From assembly GCA_046349975.1 (NCBI GenBank), contig JAXMBH010000005.1, positions 248,001 to 312,000 of the forward strand: a stretch of DNA of 64,000 nt, given 5' to 3'. This document shows, piece after piece, positions 1-8,793 of the stretch (position 1 is its first letter; every line of letters starts with the position of its first letter). Source of the DNA: JABDGM01 sp046349975 (lineage in GTDB: Bacteria > Planctomycetota > Planctomycetia > Pirellulales > Lacipirellulaceae). Below the pieces are notes generated by a model. It was not told the DNA's origin and did no database searches. It worked only from the letters and a program-made list of their open reading frames with translations. Position numbers and translations under genes: made by a program.

Positions 1-252
1 GCCCAAGCGTGGCCCCTGATATTGTAGCTGCAATTTCAGTCGGATTACAACAATCCGTTAACAGTCGTGTGCTGGCTCGGCGCCCCGGGAGTACGAGGCG
101 ACCGGGGAGCAGCAAAGTCGCTCCGCACGCTGCAGCTCAGACCAACGTGGCGCTGGTTACGTCATGTGGCGCTCGAGCCTCTGCCGCCGATCAGATCAGT
201 TGTCGGTGATGCGATGCGGTGCGGCGTCGCAGTTCGGCAACTTGGAATCATG

Positions 253-1422
253 TTAGTCGAGTAACCGCTTGGCAAAGGCAAAGCTCTTACTATGCCCGGC
301 GTCGTATTCCGGATCGCCTTCGTTGAGGCTGCTGATCTTGGCCTTGGGCATTACGGCTTGCAGATATTTGCCGTCGCCAAGGTAGATGGCCGTATGACGG
401 ATCTTGCCGTCGGAGGCGAGGAAGTACAACGTGTCGCCCTTCCGCAAGCCGGCCCGGTGCCACCGTGTGGCCGAGAGTTGGCCGAGGAAAACTTGCTGAT
501 AGGCATCGCGCGGCAAGACCAACCCGACTGAGGCGTAGCTCATTTGCACAAGGCCGGAACAGTCGATGCCTTCCGATGTTCGGCCGCCCCAGAAGTATGG
601 CGTGCCCATGAGCGACTGGGCCGTGGCGATGATGTCGTCGATCTTCTTCGCGGGGATTTCGAGTACGCGACACTCGTCTGCGGGAAGCGTGAGCGACTCG
701 CCGGTGGGAAGTTCTGCCAGTACTTTGTCGCCTTCGGTATTCAGCAGCTTGATTCGCGCACCGGCGGGGACGACTTCGTTCGCACCACGCTTGTGGTCCT
801 TCGTGACAAGGACGCGTGGCCCGTCAAGGTATTTCACGTACGCAGGCTCGGCGAGTCGTTCGACGTCCTTACTGGGAATGTAACCCAAATAGCCTTCATG
901 GCTATGAGCAAGCAAGTGGCCATCCTGTTCGCGCAGCAACAGCAGTGGCTCACCCAACAGGCAGTCGTTCTCCTGCTTGCGCCGGCCGCTTGGGCGGTCG
1001 AATGTGAAACAATGCGGAGCCTTCACGATGCCGAAGAGTTTGTCGCCGAGATTCTGGGAAGGGAGGGCCTCGAGTTGATCGGTTACTTTGAACCCGAGCG
1101 CTGTGAGAAAATTGTTGAGGGCCGTGCGCGTTTCAGGAAACTCGACAAAACCAGTCAGTACGATGTCTTTACCGCGAGTGGATTCGGCCTTCACGTCGAA
1201 AGCACAGATTCGACTGTCGTTGCCGAGTTCGCGCGAGAAGAAGTTGATGTACTGCGATAGGCGCTCTGTTTTGCCGGCGAGATCGGGTTCGATCCGCCGA
1301 GCCAAACGCGTTTGATCTCCCGGTTCGACCGGAGCGGCGGACGGGGCCGAGGTCGTTTCCGTTGCCTCAAGCATGGTGGTGCACCCACACACGAGAATGA
1401 TAAACCAGAACGCTCTCCACAT
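253..1422 (-). CDS. Secreted NlpC/P60-family peptidase, possible lipoprotein
   Basis: About 389 residues. The C-terminal third is an NlpC/P60 (C40) cysteine peptidase domain: a GTPYFWGG segment, then the nucleophile Cys near residue 288 in IDCSGLVQMSY, and the partner His near 343 in RHTAIYLGDGKY. The family hydrolyses D-gamma-Glu-diaminopimelate or related peptidoglycan bonds. The middle (about 150-250) has the feel of SH3-like binding domains. The N-terminus is hydrophobic and ends VCGC, a possible lipobox with Cys14 as the lipid site, so the protein is probably exported. I chose the ATG at 1422; the open frame extends to a TTG at 1437 but adds only five residues. It stands alone on the minus strand. 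The domain call is firm; the lipoprotein call and exact substrate are not. Confidence 0.85.
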   Translation of the reverse strand: MWRAFWFIILVCGCTTMLEATETTSAPSAAPVEPGDQTRLARRIEPDLAGKTERLSQYINFFSRELGNDSRICAFDVKAESTRGKDIVLTGFVEFPETRTALNNFLTALGFKVTDQLEALPSQNLGDKLFGIVKAPHCFTFDRPSGRRKQENDCLLGEPLLLLREQDGHLLAHSHEGYLGYIPSKDVERLAEPAYVKYLDGPRVLVTKDHKRGANEVVPAGARIKLLNTEGDKVLAELPTGESLTLPADECRVLEIPAKKIDDIIATAQSLMGTPYFWGGRTSEGIDCSGLVQMSYASVGLVLPRDAYQQVFLGQLSATRWHRAGLRKGDTLYFLASDGKIRHTAIYLGDGKYLQAVMPKAKISSLNEGDPEYDAGHSKSFAFAKRLLD

Positions 1423-1460
1423 AGTTGATTTGCTCAATCGAGGCCACGGGCAGTTGGCGG

Positions 1461-1501
1461 GGCAGCGGGGGCTCGCCTACAGGCTCGACCTCAGCCACCC
1501 C
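1461..1501 (-). repeat. Single copy of an interspersed repeat
   Basis: Read on the minus strand, this stretch starts GGGTGGCTGAGGTCGAG and continues GCCTGTAGGCGAGCCCCC. It is clearly related to the tandem units at 44318-44502, which start GGGTGGCTGGGGTCGAG. Two loci 43 kb apart in one window suggest a dispersed family. It lies just upstream of the NlpC/P60 gene. Confidence 0.7.
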
Positions 1502-1603
1502 AAATATTGCGCACGAACAAAACGTCGGTTAAATGCCATTTAATCAAGAGCGGTGGGCAGTCGCAATCGCGAACCGCGTAGCGTGTACTTCGTTCTGCGC
1601 AGG

Positions 1604-1631
1604 CTGGCAAACTCCAACAATGTGGTATCAT
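1604..1631 (+). promoter_or_regulatory. Candidate sigma-70 promoter for the cytochrome gene at 1691
   Basis: A -35-like CTGGCA (1604-1609) and a -10-like TATCAT (1626-1631) are separated by 16 bp. The predicted transcript would start near 1638 and leave a leader of about 50 nt. This is a pattern match only. Confidence 0.3.
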
Positions 1632-1690
1632 ACAGTCGCTCTAGGACCCGGCCGGGGCACGTGCCCGCTTCCCCGATTGGTGACTCGTCA

Positions 1691-4006
1691 ATGCGCTCAT
1701 TCCGTGCGATCTTTGCCCCGCCGCTCATGGCCACGGTGCTGGCGGTATTGGGCCGATGTAACGCCGTGGGAGCGGCCGAGGCGGTCGATTTCGCCCGAGA
1801 CATAGCACCGATCATCGAACGACACTGCATCCGCTGTCATCAGCCGACGAACAAGAAGGGCGATCTCTCGCTGGCGACAAGCGCCGACCTCGAAGCGAAC
1901 GAGTTTCTCTCAGCCGGGAAGCCGGAGGAAAGCCATTTGCTGGAGGTAGTCACTGCCAATGAGGGCAAGAAGCCGGTCATGCCGAAGGAGGGGACGCCTC
2001 TTGCGCAAGATGAACTGAGGAGATTGCGAAACTGGATCGCTCAGGGAGCGGCTTGGCCTGCGGGAGTCGTGCTTAAAGAGCGATCGAAGGCCGATCGCAA
2101 TTGGTGGTCGCTGCGTCCGCTCAGCGCCGCGTTGCCGCCGAGCGAAGGCGTGCCGCCGGAGTGGCAAGCGAATCCGATCGACTTGTTCGTTTTTGCGAAG
2201 TTGAAGGCGGCCGGACTGCAACCCAATCCGCCGGCCGATCGGCGGACGCTCATTCGCCGCCTGACATTCGACCTCACAGGGTTGCCGCCGACACCGCAGG
2301 AAGTTGCCGCGTTCGTGAACGACGAATCAGCCGGCGCGTATGAACGGCTGGTGGATCGTCTGTTGGCGTCGCCGCGCTATGGCGAGCATTTCGGGAGGCA
2401 GTGGCTGGATGTGGTGCGCTTCGGCGAGAGCACCGGGTTCGAAGTCAATCACATCATCGACAACGCCTGGCCGTACCGCGACTATGTAATTCAGTCATTT
2501 AACGACGACAAGCCGTTCGACCGCTTTGTGATGGAGCAACTGGCGGGCGATTCGCTAGCACCGGGAGATCCGAACGTTGAGATCGGGTTGACTTTTCTGG
2601 TATGCGGGCCGGTCGATATCGTCGGCAATGCCGACGCGGTGCAGGCCGCCCAGATTCGGGCGGATGGTATCGATGAGATGATCCGCGCGACGAGCGAAGC
2701 GTTCTTGGGGCTTACCGTGGGTTGTGCCCGCTGTCATGATCACAAGTTTGATCCCATCACACAGCGCGATTACTACAGCCTGTATGCGACGCTAGCCGGT
2801 GTGTTTCATGGCGACCGGGTGGTGGCGACGGAAGAGCAGCAGCGCGACCGAGCGGCGAAATTAGCGCCGCTTGCATCGCGCAAGAAGGAACTACAAGAGC
2901 AACGCGCTGCTCAGGAGAAGCTGCCGAAGGAACAACAGCAGCTGGGCGAAGTTGACCGCCAACTCGGCGAGATCGAGCGGGAGATAGCCGCATTGCCGAC
3001 GCCGCCGACTTTGCCGGTTGGCCGATTCGAGCAGCCGGCGGCGGACCAATGCATTTTCGAACGTGGCGACGCCCAGCGGAAGGGCGAGCACGTGGCGCCG
3101 GCGAGCTTGAGTGCGCTCGCCGATGTAACGCGTGGCTTCGAGCTTCCCTCAACGGCAAGCGAGCGGGAACGGCGGCTAGCGCTCGCGCGGTGGCTGGTCG
3201 CGGCCGATAATCCGCTCACGCCGCGAGTGATTGCCAATCGCGTCTGGCTGCATCACTTTGGTACGGGTATCGTTGCCACACCGAATGACTTCGGCTACAT
3301 GGGTGTGGCGCCGACGCATCCGGAATTGCTTGATTGGCTCGCGCGGCGACTGGTCGATGATGGCTGGCGGCTCAAGTCGCTGGACCGATTGATCGTGATG
3401 TCGCAAGCCTATCGGCAGAGCAGTGCGTATCAACCGACCGCAGCCATGGTCGATGGCGACAGCCGGTTGCGGTGGCGCTATCCGCCGCGCCGATTGAGTG
3501 CGGAGGAGATTCGCGACTCGATGTTGTATGTTGCCGGCAAGCTCGATGAGCAAATGGGAGGCCCCGGATTCAGGCTGTATCAATACGCCCGCGATAATGT
3601 TGCGAGTTACACGCCGCTGGAGACGTTTGGACCGGAGACCTATCGACGGTCCGTGTATCACCAGAACGCGCGGGCCTCGCGAATCGATTTGCTGTCCGAT
3701 TTCGACGCCCCAGACTGTGCGTACTCCACTTCTCGGCGCGTGTCGACCACGACGCCGTCGCAGGCGCTCGCGCTGATGAATCACAGCTTCACGATCGATA
3801 TGACGGTGTCGTTTGCGGAGCGATTGACGCGCATTGCCGAGAGCGCGAACACCGCAGCACAGATCGACGCCGCGTTTCAACTCGCCTATGGCCGGTCGCC
3901 GACGCCGGCTGAGTCAACGGCCGCGACGACGCTTATCCAGCGTGTTGGGTTGCGGGCATTTTGCCGGGCGATTTTGAATTCCGGCGAGTTCATCTATGTG
4001 AACTGA
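1691..4006 (+). CDS. PSCyt1 / DUF1549 / DUF1553 planctomycete cytochrome
   Basis: A 771-residue protein with the classic planctomycete order. It has an N-terminal signal segment, a c-type heme site CIRCH (Cys46, Cys49, His50) in the PSCyt1 domain, DUF1549 at about residues 150-380 and DUF1553 at about 480-765. A second conserved motif, CARCHDHKFDPI, lies near residue 347. These proteins are exported and abundant in planctomycetes; their biochemical role is unproven, with oxidation of sugars or other polymers often proposed. The open frame extends up to 1553, but I start at ATG 1691, which directly begins a signal peptide (MRSFRAIFAPPLMATVLAVL). A short charged helix (residues about 390-440) separates the two DUFs. 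Unlike the homologue at 55621 it has no LamG insert and no adjacent DUF1501 gene. Confidence 0.85.
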   Translation: MRSFRAIFAPPLMATVLAVLGRCNAVGAAEAVDFARDIAPIIERHCIRCHQPTNKKGDLSLATSADLEANEFLSAGKPEESHLLEVVTANEGKKPVMPKEGTPLAQDELRRLRNWIAQGAAWPAGVVLKERSKADRNWWSLRPLSAALPPSEGVPPEWQANPIDLFVFAKLKAAGLQPNPPADRRTLIRRLTFDLTGLPPTPQEVAAFVNDESAGAYERLVDRLLASPRYGEHFGRQWLDVVRFGESTGFEVNHIIDNAWPYRDYVIQSFNDDKPFDRFVMEQLAGDSLAPGDPNVEIGLTFLVCGPVDIVGNADAVQAAQIRADGIDEMIRATSEAFLGLTVGCARCHDHKFDPITQRDYYSLYATLAGVFHGDRVVATEEQQRDRAAKLAPLASRKKELQEQRAAQEKLPKEQQQLGEVDRQLGEIEREIAALPTPPTLPVGRFEQPAADQCIFERGDAQRKGEHVAPASLSALADVTRGFELPSTASERERRLALARWLVAADNPLTPRVIANRVWLHHFGTGIVATPNDFGYMGVAPTHPELLDWLARRLVDDGWRLKSLDRLIVMSQAYRQSSAYQPTAAMVDGDSRLRWRYPPRRLSAEEIRDSMLYVAGKLDEQMGGPGFRLYQYARDNVASYTPLETFGPETYRRSVYHQNARASRIDLLSDFDAPDCAYSTSRRVSTTTPSQALALMNHSFTIDMTVSFAERLTRIAESANTAAQIDAAFQLAYGRSPTPAESTAATTLIQRVGLRAFCRAILNSGEFIYVN

Positions 4007-4480
4007 ACGCATACTTCGTCCTGCGGAAAGCGATGACGGTCCGCAAGCATTTACGCCTTTGAGTTTTGGCGGCGCAGGACAAACGCGGCCCGGTCAACTC
4101 CGTCATTCCCGGCAATTGCACACGCGGCACGTAATTTTTCGCCACACGACAACACTTAGCCTTCCTACCCAGTAATTTCTTCGCACCGTTCGGCGAAACG
4201 GAATCCGGCCCCACCATTCCGGTGACGTACGACATTCTGAGCAGGCTTACTTTTTGCCGTAACTCTCTTGGCGGATGCGCGACGTCGATCCGATGTGGCA
4301 ATCCGCGTCGTCTGTTGAAAACCACGCAGCCCATGTGGCGGGCGATGCGTCTGCGCAACCTATTGTTCTATGAATGCCGCCTTGCACGTGGCGCGGTGAA
4401 ACCGCGTCCTATTGCGCAGCCGAAGTCAGCGCTTCGGCAGGTGGTTCGATCGAAGGACACCAATTGCCGCGGAGCGCGCG
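4007..4480. other. Intergenic region without a supported gene
   Basis: These 474 bases lie between the cytochrome gene and cheY. Open frames here are short, overlap on both strands and match nothing I recognise. It presumably holds the che operon promoter, but I could not pick a convincing -35/-10 pair. A short sequence near 4016 (TACTTCGTCCTGCG) resembles one at about 1587 (TACTTCGTTCTGCG), so the two flank the cytochrome gene. Confidence 0.5.
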
Positions 4481-4864
4481 ATGTCGCTACACATTCTCAT
4501 CGTCGACGACTCGCCATCGTTGCGGCGCATGGTTGAACAGTCTTTGGCGACGAGCGGATTTACTGTGGCGGCCTGTAGTTCAGCGGCAGACGCAGTGCGA
4601 GCGGCGGAGCTGAGCCCGGTCGATGTCGTGGTGACCGACTTGAACATGCCAGAGACCGACGGGATTGCGCTCACGCGGCGGCTGCGACTGATCCCGAACA
4701 CGGCGAAGTGCCCCATTCTGATTCTGACAACCGAGACGGCGATGACACGCAAGGAGGAGGCGCGTCAGGCGGGGGCGAGCGGCTGGATCGTGAAACCATT
4801 CCGACCTGAAACATTGATACGAGCGATTCAGACAGTGAGCAGCAGGAGCCGGGCGCGAGCATGA
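4481..4864 (+). CDS. cheY: CheY-like single-domain response regulator
   Basis: A 127-residue stand-alone receiver domain. The acidic pair Asp9-Asp10, the phospho-acceptor Asp53 (TDLNMP), Thr83/Thr84 and Lys105 (VKPF) are all present, so it should be phosphorylated by the CheA encoded next. There is no output domain, as expected for a CheY that acts by protein-protein contact. The longer frame from 4412 is rejected because ATG 4481 has a GGAG about 6 bases upstream and begins the usual beta strand (HILIVDDS). The stop overlaps the cheA start (ATGA), so the two are translationally coupled. Its target is unknown: no motor or pilus gene lies nearby. Confidence 0.9.
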   Translation: MSLHILIVDDSPSLRRMVEQSLATSGFTVAACSSAADAVRAAELSPVDVVVTDLNMPETDGIALTRRLRLIPNTAKCPILILTTETAMTRKEEARQAGASGWIVKPFRPETLIRAIQTVSSRSRARA

Positions 4865-6567
4865 ACATTGACCTCTCGGAATTTCACGCAGCATTTTTCG
4901 AGGAGGCCAGCGAGAACCTGGCTAGCCTCGAAGAAGGTTTGCTGCAATTGGAGTCGCGGCCAGACGACGAAGAGCTAATCCACGGCATCTTTCGCGCTGC
5001 GCATTCGATCAAAGGCACCGGCGGCGCGATGGGGTTTTCCGACCTCGCGCTGTTTACGCATCATGTGGAAACAGTGCTGGATTACATGCGGCAAGGGAAG
5101 CTGGCGCCTTCGGCAGAGCGGGTGCAGCTGATGCTCAAAGCCACCGACGCGATCGCCGCACTGATTAGTGCGGCCCGCGATGGTTCGGAGCCGGATGCGA
5201 CCATGAATCTGCTGGTCGAGGCGCTCAAGAAAGAGACCTCGCTACCCGATCTTTCGGCAGAACACACCGCCCATTCGGCGAGTGCAACCGAGGCCGAGGG
5301 CGAGATTCCAGGGCTCGTGTTGTTCGATGACGAACAGACGAAGCCACCCGCCGCAATCGGTAACGAGACCAACCGCAGCCGGGCCGCGGCGCAAACGGAA
5401 TCGATTCGGGTGTCGGTCGCCAAGGTCGAAGAGCTGATCAACCTCGTCGGCGAGTTGGTGATCGCGAACTCGATGGTGCAGCAGGCGTATGCGAGCAATG
5501 CAGCTGATCCGCAAACGCTGCAGGAGGCGATCGCCGGCATGGATCTCACAACGCGGCAGCTGCAAGAGAAAGTCATGGCCGTACGGCTGATGCCGATGTC
5601 GACCGTCTTTCGGCGGTTCCCGAGAATCGTTCACGACCTCGCGAAATCGCTCGGCAAAGAAGTGCGCTTGGTCATGGAGGGCGAGGAGACGGAACTCGAC
5701 AAGCAAGTCCTCGAGGAAGTCGGCGACCCGCTGACGCACTTGATACGCAATGCGGTCGACCACGGCTTGGAGAGGCCGGCCGCGCGGGTCGCGGCCGGCA
5801 AATCGGCCGAGGGTCAGGTCACGCTGCAGGCGTATCACGAGGGAGGGAACGTCGTGGTCGCGGTGGGAGACGACGGCGCGGGTATCAATCTCGAGCGCGT
5901 GCGGCAGAAGGCAATCGAACGAGCATTGATTTCCGCAGATGCTTTGCTGACGGAAGAAGAGATTTGCCAATTGGTGCTGCTGCCGGGGTTTTCGACCGCC
6001 GACAAGATCACAGACGTTTCCGGCCGCGGCGTGGGCATGGATGTGGTGAAGCGGAACGTCGAGGCGCTCAACGGCTCGATCAGCATCGAAAATCGGCCTG
6101 GCCAAGGCTGCACGTTCCGCATCCGGCTGCCATTGACGATGGCAATTCTCGACGGGCTCGCGATGAAGCTTGGCAACGATGTGTACGTGTTACCGCTCGT
6201 GAGTGTGGTGGAATCGCTTCGGCCGGAGCCGAAGCACATCGTACACGTGGCGGAGCGCGGCGAACTGGTGATGGTGCGCGGCGAGCCGCTGCCGCTGATT
6301 TATACGCATCGCATTTTCCGCGTCGAAGGCGATGAAGTTGATCCCTGCAACGGGTTGGTGGTGATCGTGGAAAACCAAGGCCGGCGGTACGGCCTGGTCG
6401 TCGACGAGCTGATTGGCCAGCTGCAGGTGGTCATGAAGAGTTTGGAAGCAAATTACGAGCGGGTGGAAGGTGTCGCCGGGGCCACGATCCTCGGCGACGG
6501 CCGCATCGCAATGATTGTTGACGTCGCCGGCCTCGTTCGGCTGGCGCTAGGTGACCACTGTTCCTAA
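4861..6567 (+). CDS. cheA: Chemotaxis histidine kinase CheA, lacking the P2 domain
   Basis: 568 residues. The N-terminal HPt (P1) domain carries the phospho-accepting His48 in AAHSIKGTGG. The dimerisation domain P3 starts near residue 180 (VSVAKVEELINLVGELV). The catalytic P4 domain has the N box HLIRNAVDHG (about 293-302), the G1 motif GDDGAGI (about 337) and GRGVGMDVV (about 388). The CheW-like P5 domain fills the C-terminus. Between P1 and P3 there is only a low-complexity linker of roughly 50-60 residues, where E. coli CheA has the folded CheY/CheB-docking P2 domain. CheA autophosphorylates and feeds CheY and CheB. It overlaps cheY by 4 bp, and cheW follows 17 bp downstream. Confidence 0.95.
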   Translation: MNIDLSEFHAAFFEEASENLASLEEGLLQLESRPDDEELIHGIFRAAHSIKGTGGAMGFSDLALFTHHVETVLDYMRQGKLAPSAERVQLMLKATDAIAALISAARDGSEPDATMNLLVEALKKETSLPDLSAEHTAHSASATEAEGEIPGLVLFDDEQTKPPAAIGNETNRSRAAAQTESIRVSVAKVEELINLVGELVIANSMVQQAYASNAADPQTLQEAIAGMDLTTRQLQEKVMAVRLMPMSTVFRRFPRIVHDLAKSLGKEVRLVMEGEETELDKQVLEEVGDPLTHLIRNAVDHGLERPAARVAAGKSAEGQVTLQAYHEGGNVVVAVGDDGAGINLERVRQKAIERALISADALLTEEEICQLVLLPGFSTADKITDVSGRGVGMDVVKRNVEALNGSISIENRPGQGCTFRIRLPLTMAILDGLAMKLGNDVYVLPLVSVVESLRPEPKHIVHVAERGELVMVRGEPLPLIYTHRIFRVEGDEVDPCNGLVVIVENQGRRYGLVVDELIGQLQVVMKSLEANYERVEGVAGATILGDGRIAMIVDVAGLVRLALGDHCS

Positions 6568-6584
6568 CGAGGAGAAGAAAAACA

Positions 6585-7070
6585 ATGTCCAACGAGTCGG
6601 CCGCAATCGTAAAGTCGGCGACCGAGGATAACGGTCAGTTCCTAACTTTTACATTGCAGAACGAAGAATACGGAATCGAGATCTTGAAGGTCCAGGAAAT
6701 CAAGGGCTTTTCTAAGATCACTCCGATACCGAATGCTCCGCACTTTGTGCGCGGCGTGATGAACCTGCGCGGCACGGTCGTGCCGATCGTCGACTTGCGG
6801 GCACGCTTTTCGATGAACCAGAAGGACTACGACCAATTCACGGTGATCATCGTAGTAAACGTTGGCTCGCGCGTGGTCGGGCTGGTGGTCGACACCGTTT
6901 CTGACGTGCTCAATATTCCGACCGATGCGATTGCCGATCCGCCGGAGTTGGCGACGGCTGGCGACACCTCGTGCATCACCGGCATGGGCAAACTGGGAGA
7001 TCGGATTGTCATGCTGCTTGATACGGGCCGGCTGGTCGGTACCGAGTCGCTGACGGTTGGCGCGGCATGA
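6585..7070 (+). CDS. cheW: Chemotaxis adaptor CheW
   Basis: 161 residues forming a single CheW domain: FTLQNEEYGIEILKVQEI at the start, then the conserved NLRGTVVPIVDLR around residue 63 and VGLVVDTVSDVL around residue 100. CheW bridges receptors to the P5 domain of CheA in the membrane-associated array. The start at 6585 has a strong AGGAG 11 bases upstream. It sits between cheA and the receptor gene, so this is probably the dedicated coupling protein for that receptor. Confidence 0.95.
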   Translation: MSNESAAIVKSATEDNGQFLTFTLQNEEYGIEILKVQEIKGFSKITPIPNAPHFVRGVMNLRGTVVPIVDLRARFSMNQKDYDQFTVIIVVNVGSRVVGLVVDTVSDVLNIPTDAIADPPELATAGDTSCITGMGKLGDRIVMLLDTGRLVGTESLTVGAA

Positions 7071-7132
7071 GACCTTCGAGGTTTTCGTTTCATTAAACAA
7101 AATATCACTTCCCCCATAATTGGAGACCTATC

Positions 7133-8722
7133 GTGACTTCCTGGATCAACAAGATGAGTGTGCGAGCGAAGCTGATGCTGAGCTTTATGACCGTTGCCGC
7201 GATTTCCGCTGGCGTGGGCGGTTTCGGAATGCTGAAAATGAATCATCTGAATCAAATTATGGATGATCTGTATTCGACGCATACGGTAGCGATTTCGAAG
7301 ATTAAAGAAGCGAACATGAATATCCTTCGCGCAGGCCGCGCCATGCGCCAATTGGTAATTGAGAACGACAGGTCGCAATATGCCGGCCTGGCCGAAGAAG
7401 TCCGCACCGCAATAAAGAAAGTGCATGAGAACATCGACGCTGCGCGACCGCTCCTGGACAAGCCAGAAGAGCTGGCCAACCTCAACAAGGCCCAGGAACT
7501 GTTCTCCAAACTCGAAGTCGAAAATAACCAGGTAGTTGAATTTGGGTTGCAGGACAAGAATGACGAGGCCCGCGAAGTGCTTCGCAAGACCCTGGCGACC
7601 GCAAAAGAAATTGGAGGGCTAGTAAACCAGCTGTGCGAAGCGCAGGATTCGGCTGCGAAGGAAGCCAATGAGGATGGAAATGCCACCTATGCTGCCGCAC
7701 GAACGCTCATGCTAATCGTCATTGCCGGCGCCGTGGGACTCGCGATGTTCTTGGGGTTCATGATTTCTCGCTGGTTCGCGCGAGCGGTGATGGAAGTGGA
7801 CGACATTGCCAACAGCGTGGCAGCCGCTTCCCAGGAATTAGCGGCGGCGAGCGAGCAGCTCTCGAGCGGCGCGCAGCAGTCGGCCTCGAGCCTGGAAGAA
7901 ACGGCTTCGAGCTTGGAAGAAATCACGGCCACCGTGCGGCAGAATGCCGACAACGCCGATCAAGCCAACCAACTCGCCAGCAACTCGCGGGAAACGGCCG
8001 AAAAAGGTGGCGCGGTCGTGGCACAAGCCGTGACAGCCATGGGCGAGATCAACCAAGCCTCGCGGAAGATTGCCGATATCATCACCACGATTGACGAGAT
8101 CGCCTTCCAGACGAACTTGCTCGCCTTGAATGCGGCCGTGGAAGCGGCCCGGGCGGGTGAGCAAGGCCGTGGCTTTGCCGTGGTGGCGGGTGAAGTCCGC
8201 AACCTGGCTCAGCGGAGTGCCACGGCGGCCCGTGAGATCAAGGGCCTCATTGAAGACTCGGTGCAGAAGGTCGAGACCGGTTCAGACTTAGTGAATAAGT
8301 CGGGCGAGACGCTCGAAGCCATCGTCACCAGCGTCAAGCGCGTGACCGACATCGTCGGGGAGATCGCCGCGGCCAGCCGCGAGCAAACCGTCGGCATCGA
8401 GCAGATCAATAAGGCCGTGGCCCAGATGGACCAGGTCACGCAGTCGAATGCTTCGCAGACCGAAGAGATGTCCGGCACCGCTGTCGCGCTCTCCGGCCAA
8501 GCTGAACAGCTACAGGCCGTGGTCGCTCAGTTCAACCTCAAGCGGGAAGATTGCGCGGTCGAGGTCGTTGCCGCGAAGCCGGTGGGGCCGGCGAAGAAGT
8601 CGAGCCGCTCAACGGCGCAAAGGGCAAAGCGGAAAGCGGCCCCTGCGAAGATCGCCCGCGAAGTCGAGGATTTGGAACTCGTGGGCGCCGGCAGCGGATC
8701 GGATGGCTTTGAAGAGTTTTGA
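7133..8722 (+). CDS. Methyl-accepting chemotaxis protein, Tsr-like but without HAMP
   Basis: 529 residues, with a GTG start supported by GGAG at 7122-7125. TM1 is near residues 12-34, a roughly 150-residue helical sensor of four-helix-bundle type follows, and TM2 is near 190-211. The signalling domain starts almost at once: no room is left for the ~50-residue HAMP domain. The hairpin tip (IAFQTNLLALNAAVEAARAG) and flanks closely resemble E. coli Tsr, a 36-heptad-class receptor. Methylation-type motifs occur at Glu255/256, Glu262/263 and Glu444/445 in Ser/Ala/Thr contexts. The C-terminus is an Ala/Lys/Pro-rich linker ending GFEEF, which fits the aromatic-x-x-aromatic pentapeptide that tethers CheR/CheB. 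The ligand is unknown. Confidence 0.93.
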   Translation: MTSWINKMSVRAKLMLSFMTVAAISAGVGGFGMLKMNHLNQIMDDLYSTHTVAISKIKEANMNILRAGRAMRQLVIENDRSQYAGLAEEVRTAIKKVHENIDAARPLLDKPEELANLNKAQELFSKLEVENNQVVEFGLQDKNDEAREVLRKTLATAKEIGGLVNQLCEAQDSAAKEANEDGNATYAAARTLMLIVIAGAVGLAMFLGFMISRWFARAVMEVDDIANSVAAASQELAAASEQLSSGAQQSASSLEETASSLEEITATVRQNADNADQANQLASNSRETAEKGGAVVAQAVTAMGEINQASRKIADIITTIDEIAFQTNLLALNAAVEAARAGEQGRGFAVVAGEVRNLAQRSATAAREIKGLIEDSVQKVETGSDLVNKSGETLEAIVTSVKRVTDIVGEIAAASREQTVGIEQINKAVAQMDQVTQSNASQTEEMSGTAVALSGQAEQLQAVVAQFNLKREDCAVEVVAAKPVGPAKKSSRSTAQRAKRKAAPAKIAREVEDLELVGAGSGSDGFEEF

Positions 8723-8741
8723 GTCGATTAGCGAAATGGCC

Positions 8742-8774
8742 GCCCTCGGGCTCATATGACATGGGCCCGAGGGC
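8742..8774 (+). other. Strong intercistronic hairpin between mcp and cheR
   Basis: The arms 8742-8755 and 8761-8774 pair over 14 bp with one G-U, around a 5-base loop (ATGAC). The stem begins GCCCTCGGGC. No T-run follows, so it is not a typical intrinsic terminator. It starts 19 bases after the mcp stop and ends 19 bases before the chosen cheR start. It could stabilise the upstream mRNA or dampen cheR, cheD and cheB expression. Confidence 0.75.
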
Positions 8775-8793
8775 ATCGCTTGAATACTGCACC

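Noticed and set aside
1587..4030. Short direct repeat TACTTCGTYCTGCG flanking the DUF1549/1553 gene
   Set aside because: Only 13 of 14 bases match, with no target-site or transposon features; chance cannot be excluded.
4007..4358. A 122-codon minus-strand frame before cheY
   Set aside because: There is no recognisable motif; it is basic and Cys/Arg-rich, like other spurious frames here, and has no ribosome-binding site.
7094..7119. A sigma-28-like promoter (TAAA, 14 bp, CCCCATAA) upstream of the receptor gene
   Set aside because: Spacing is one base short of consensus, and the predicted start would fall on the Shine-Dalgarno itself.
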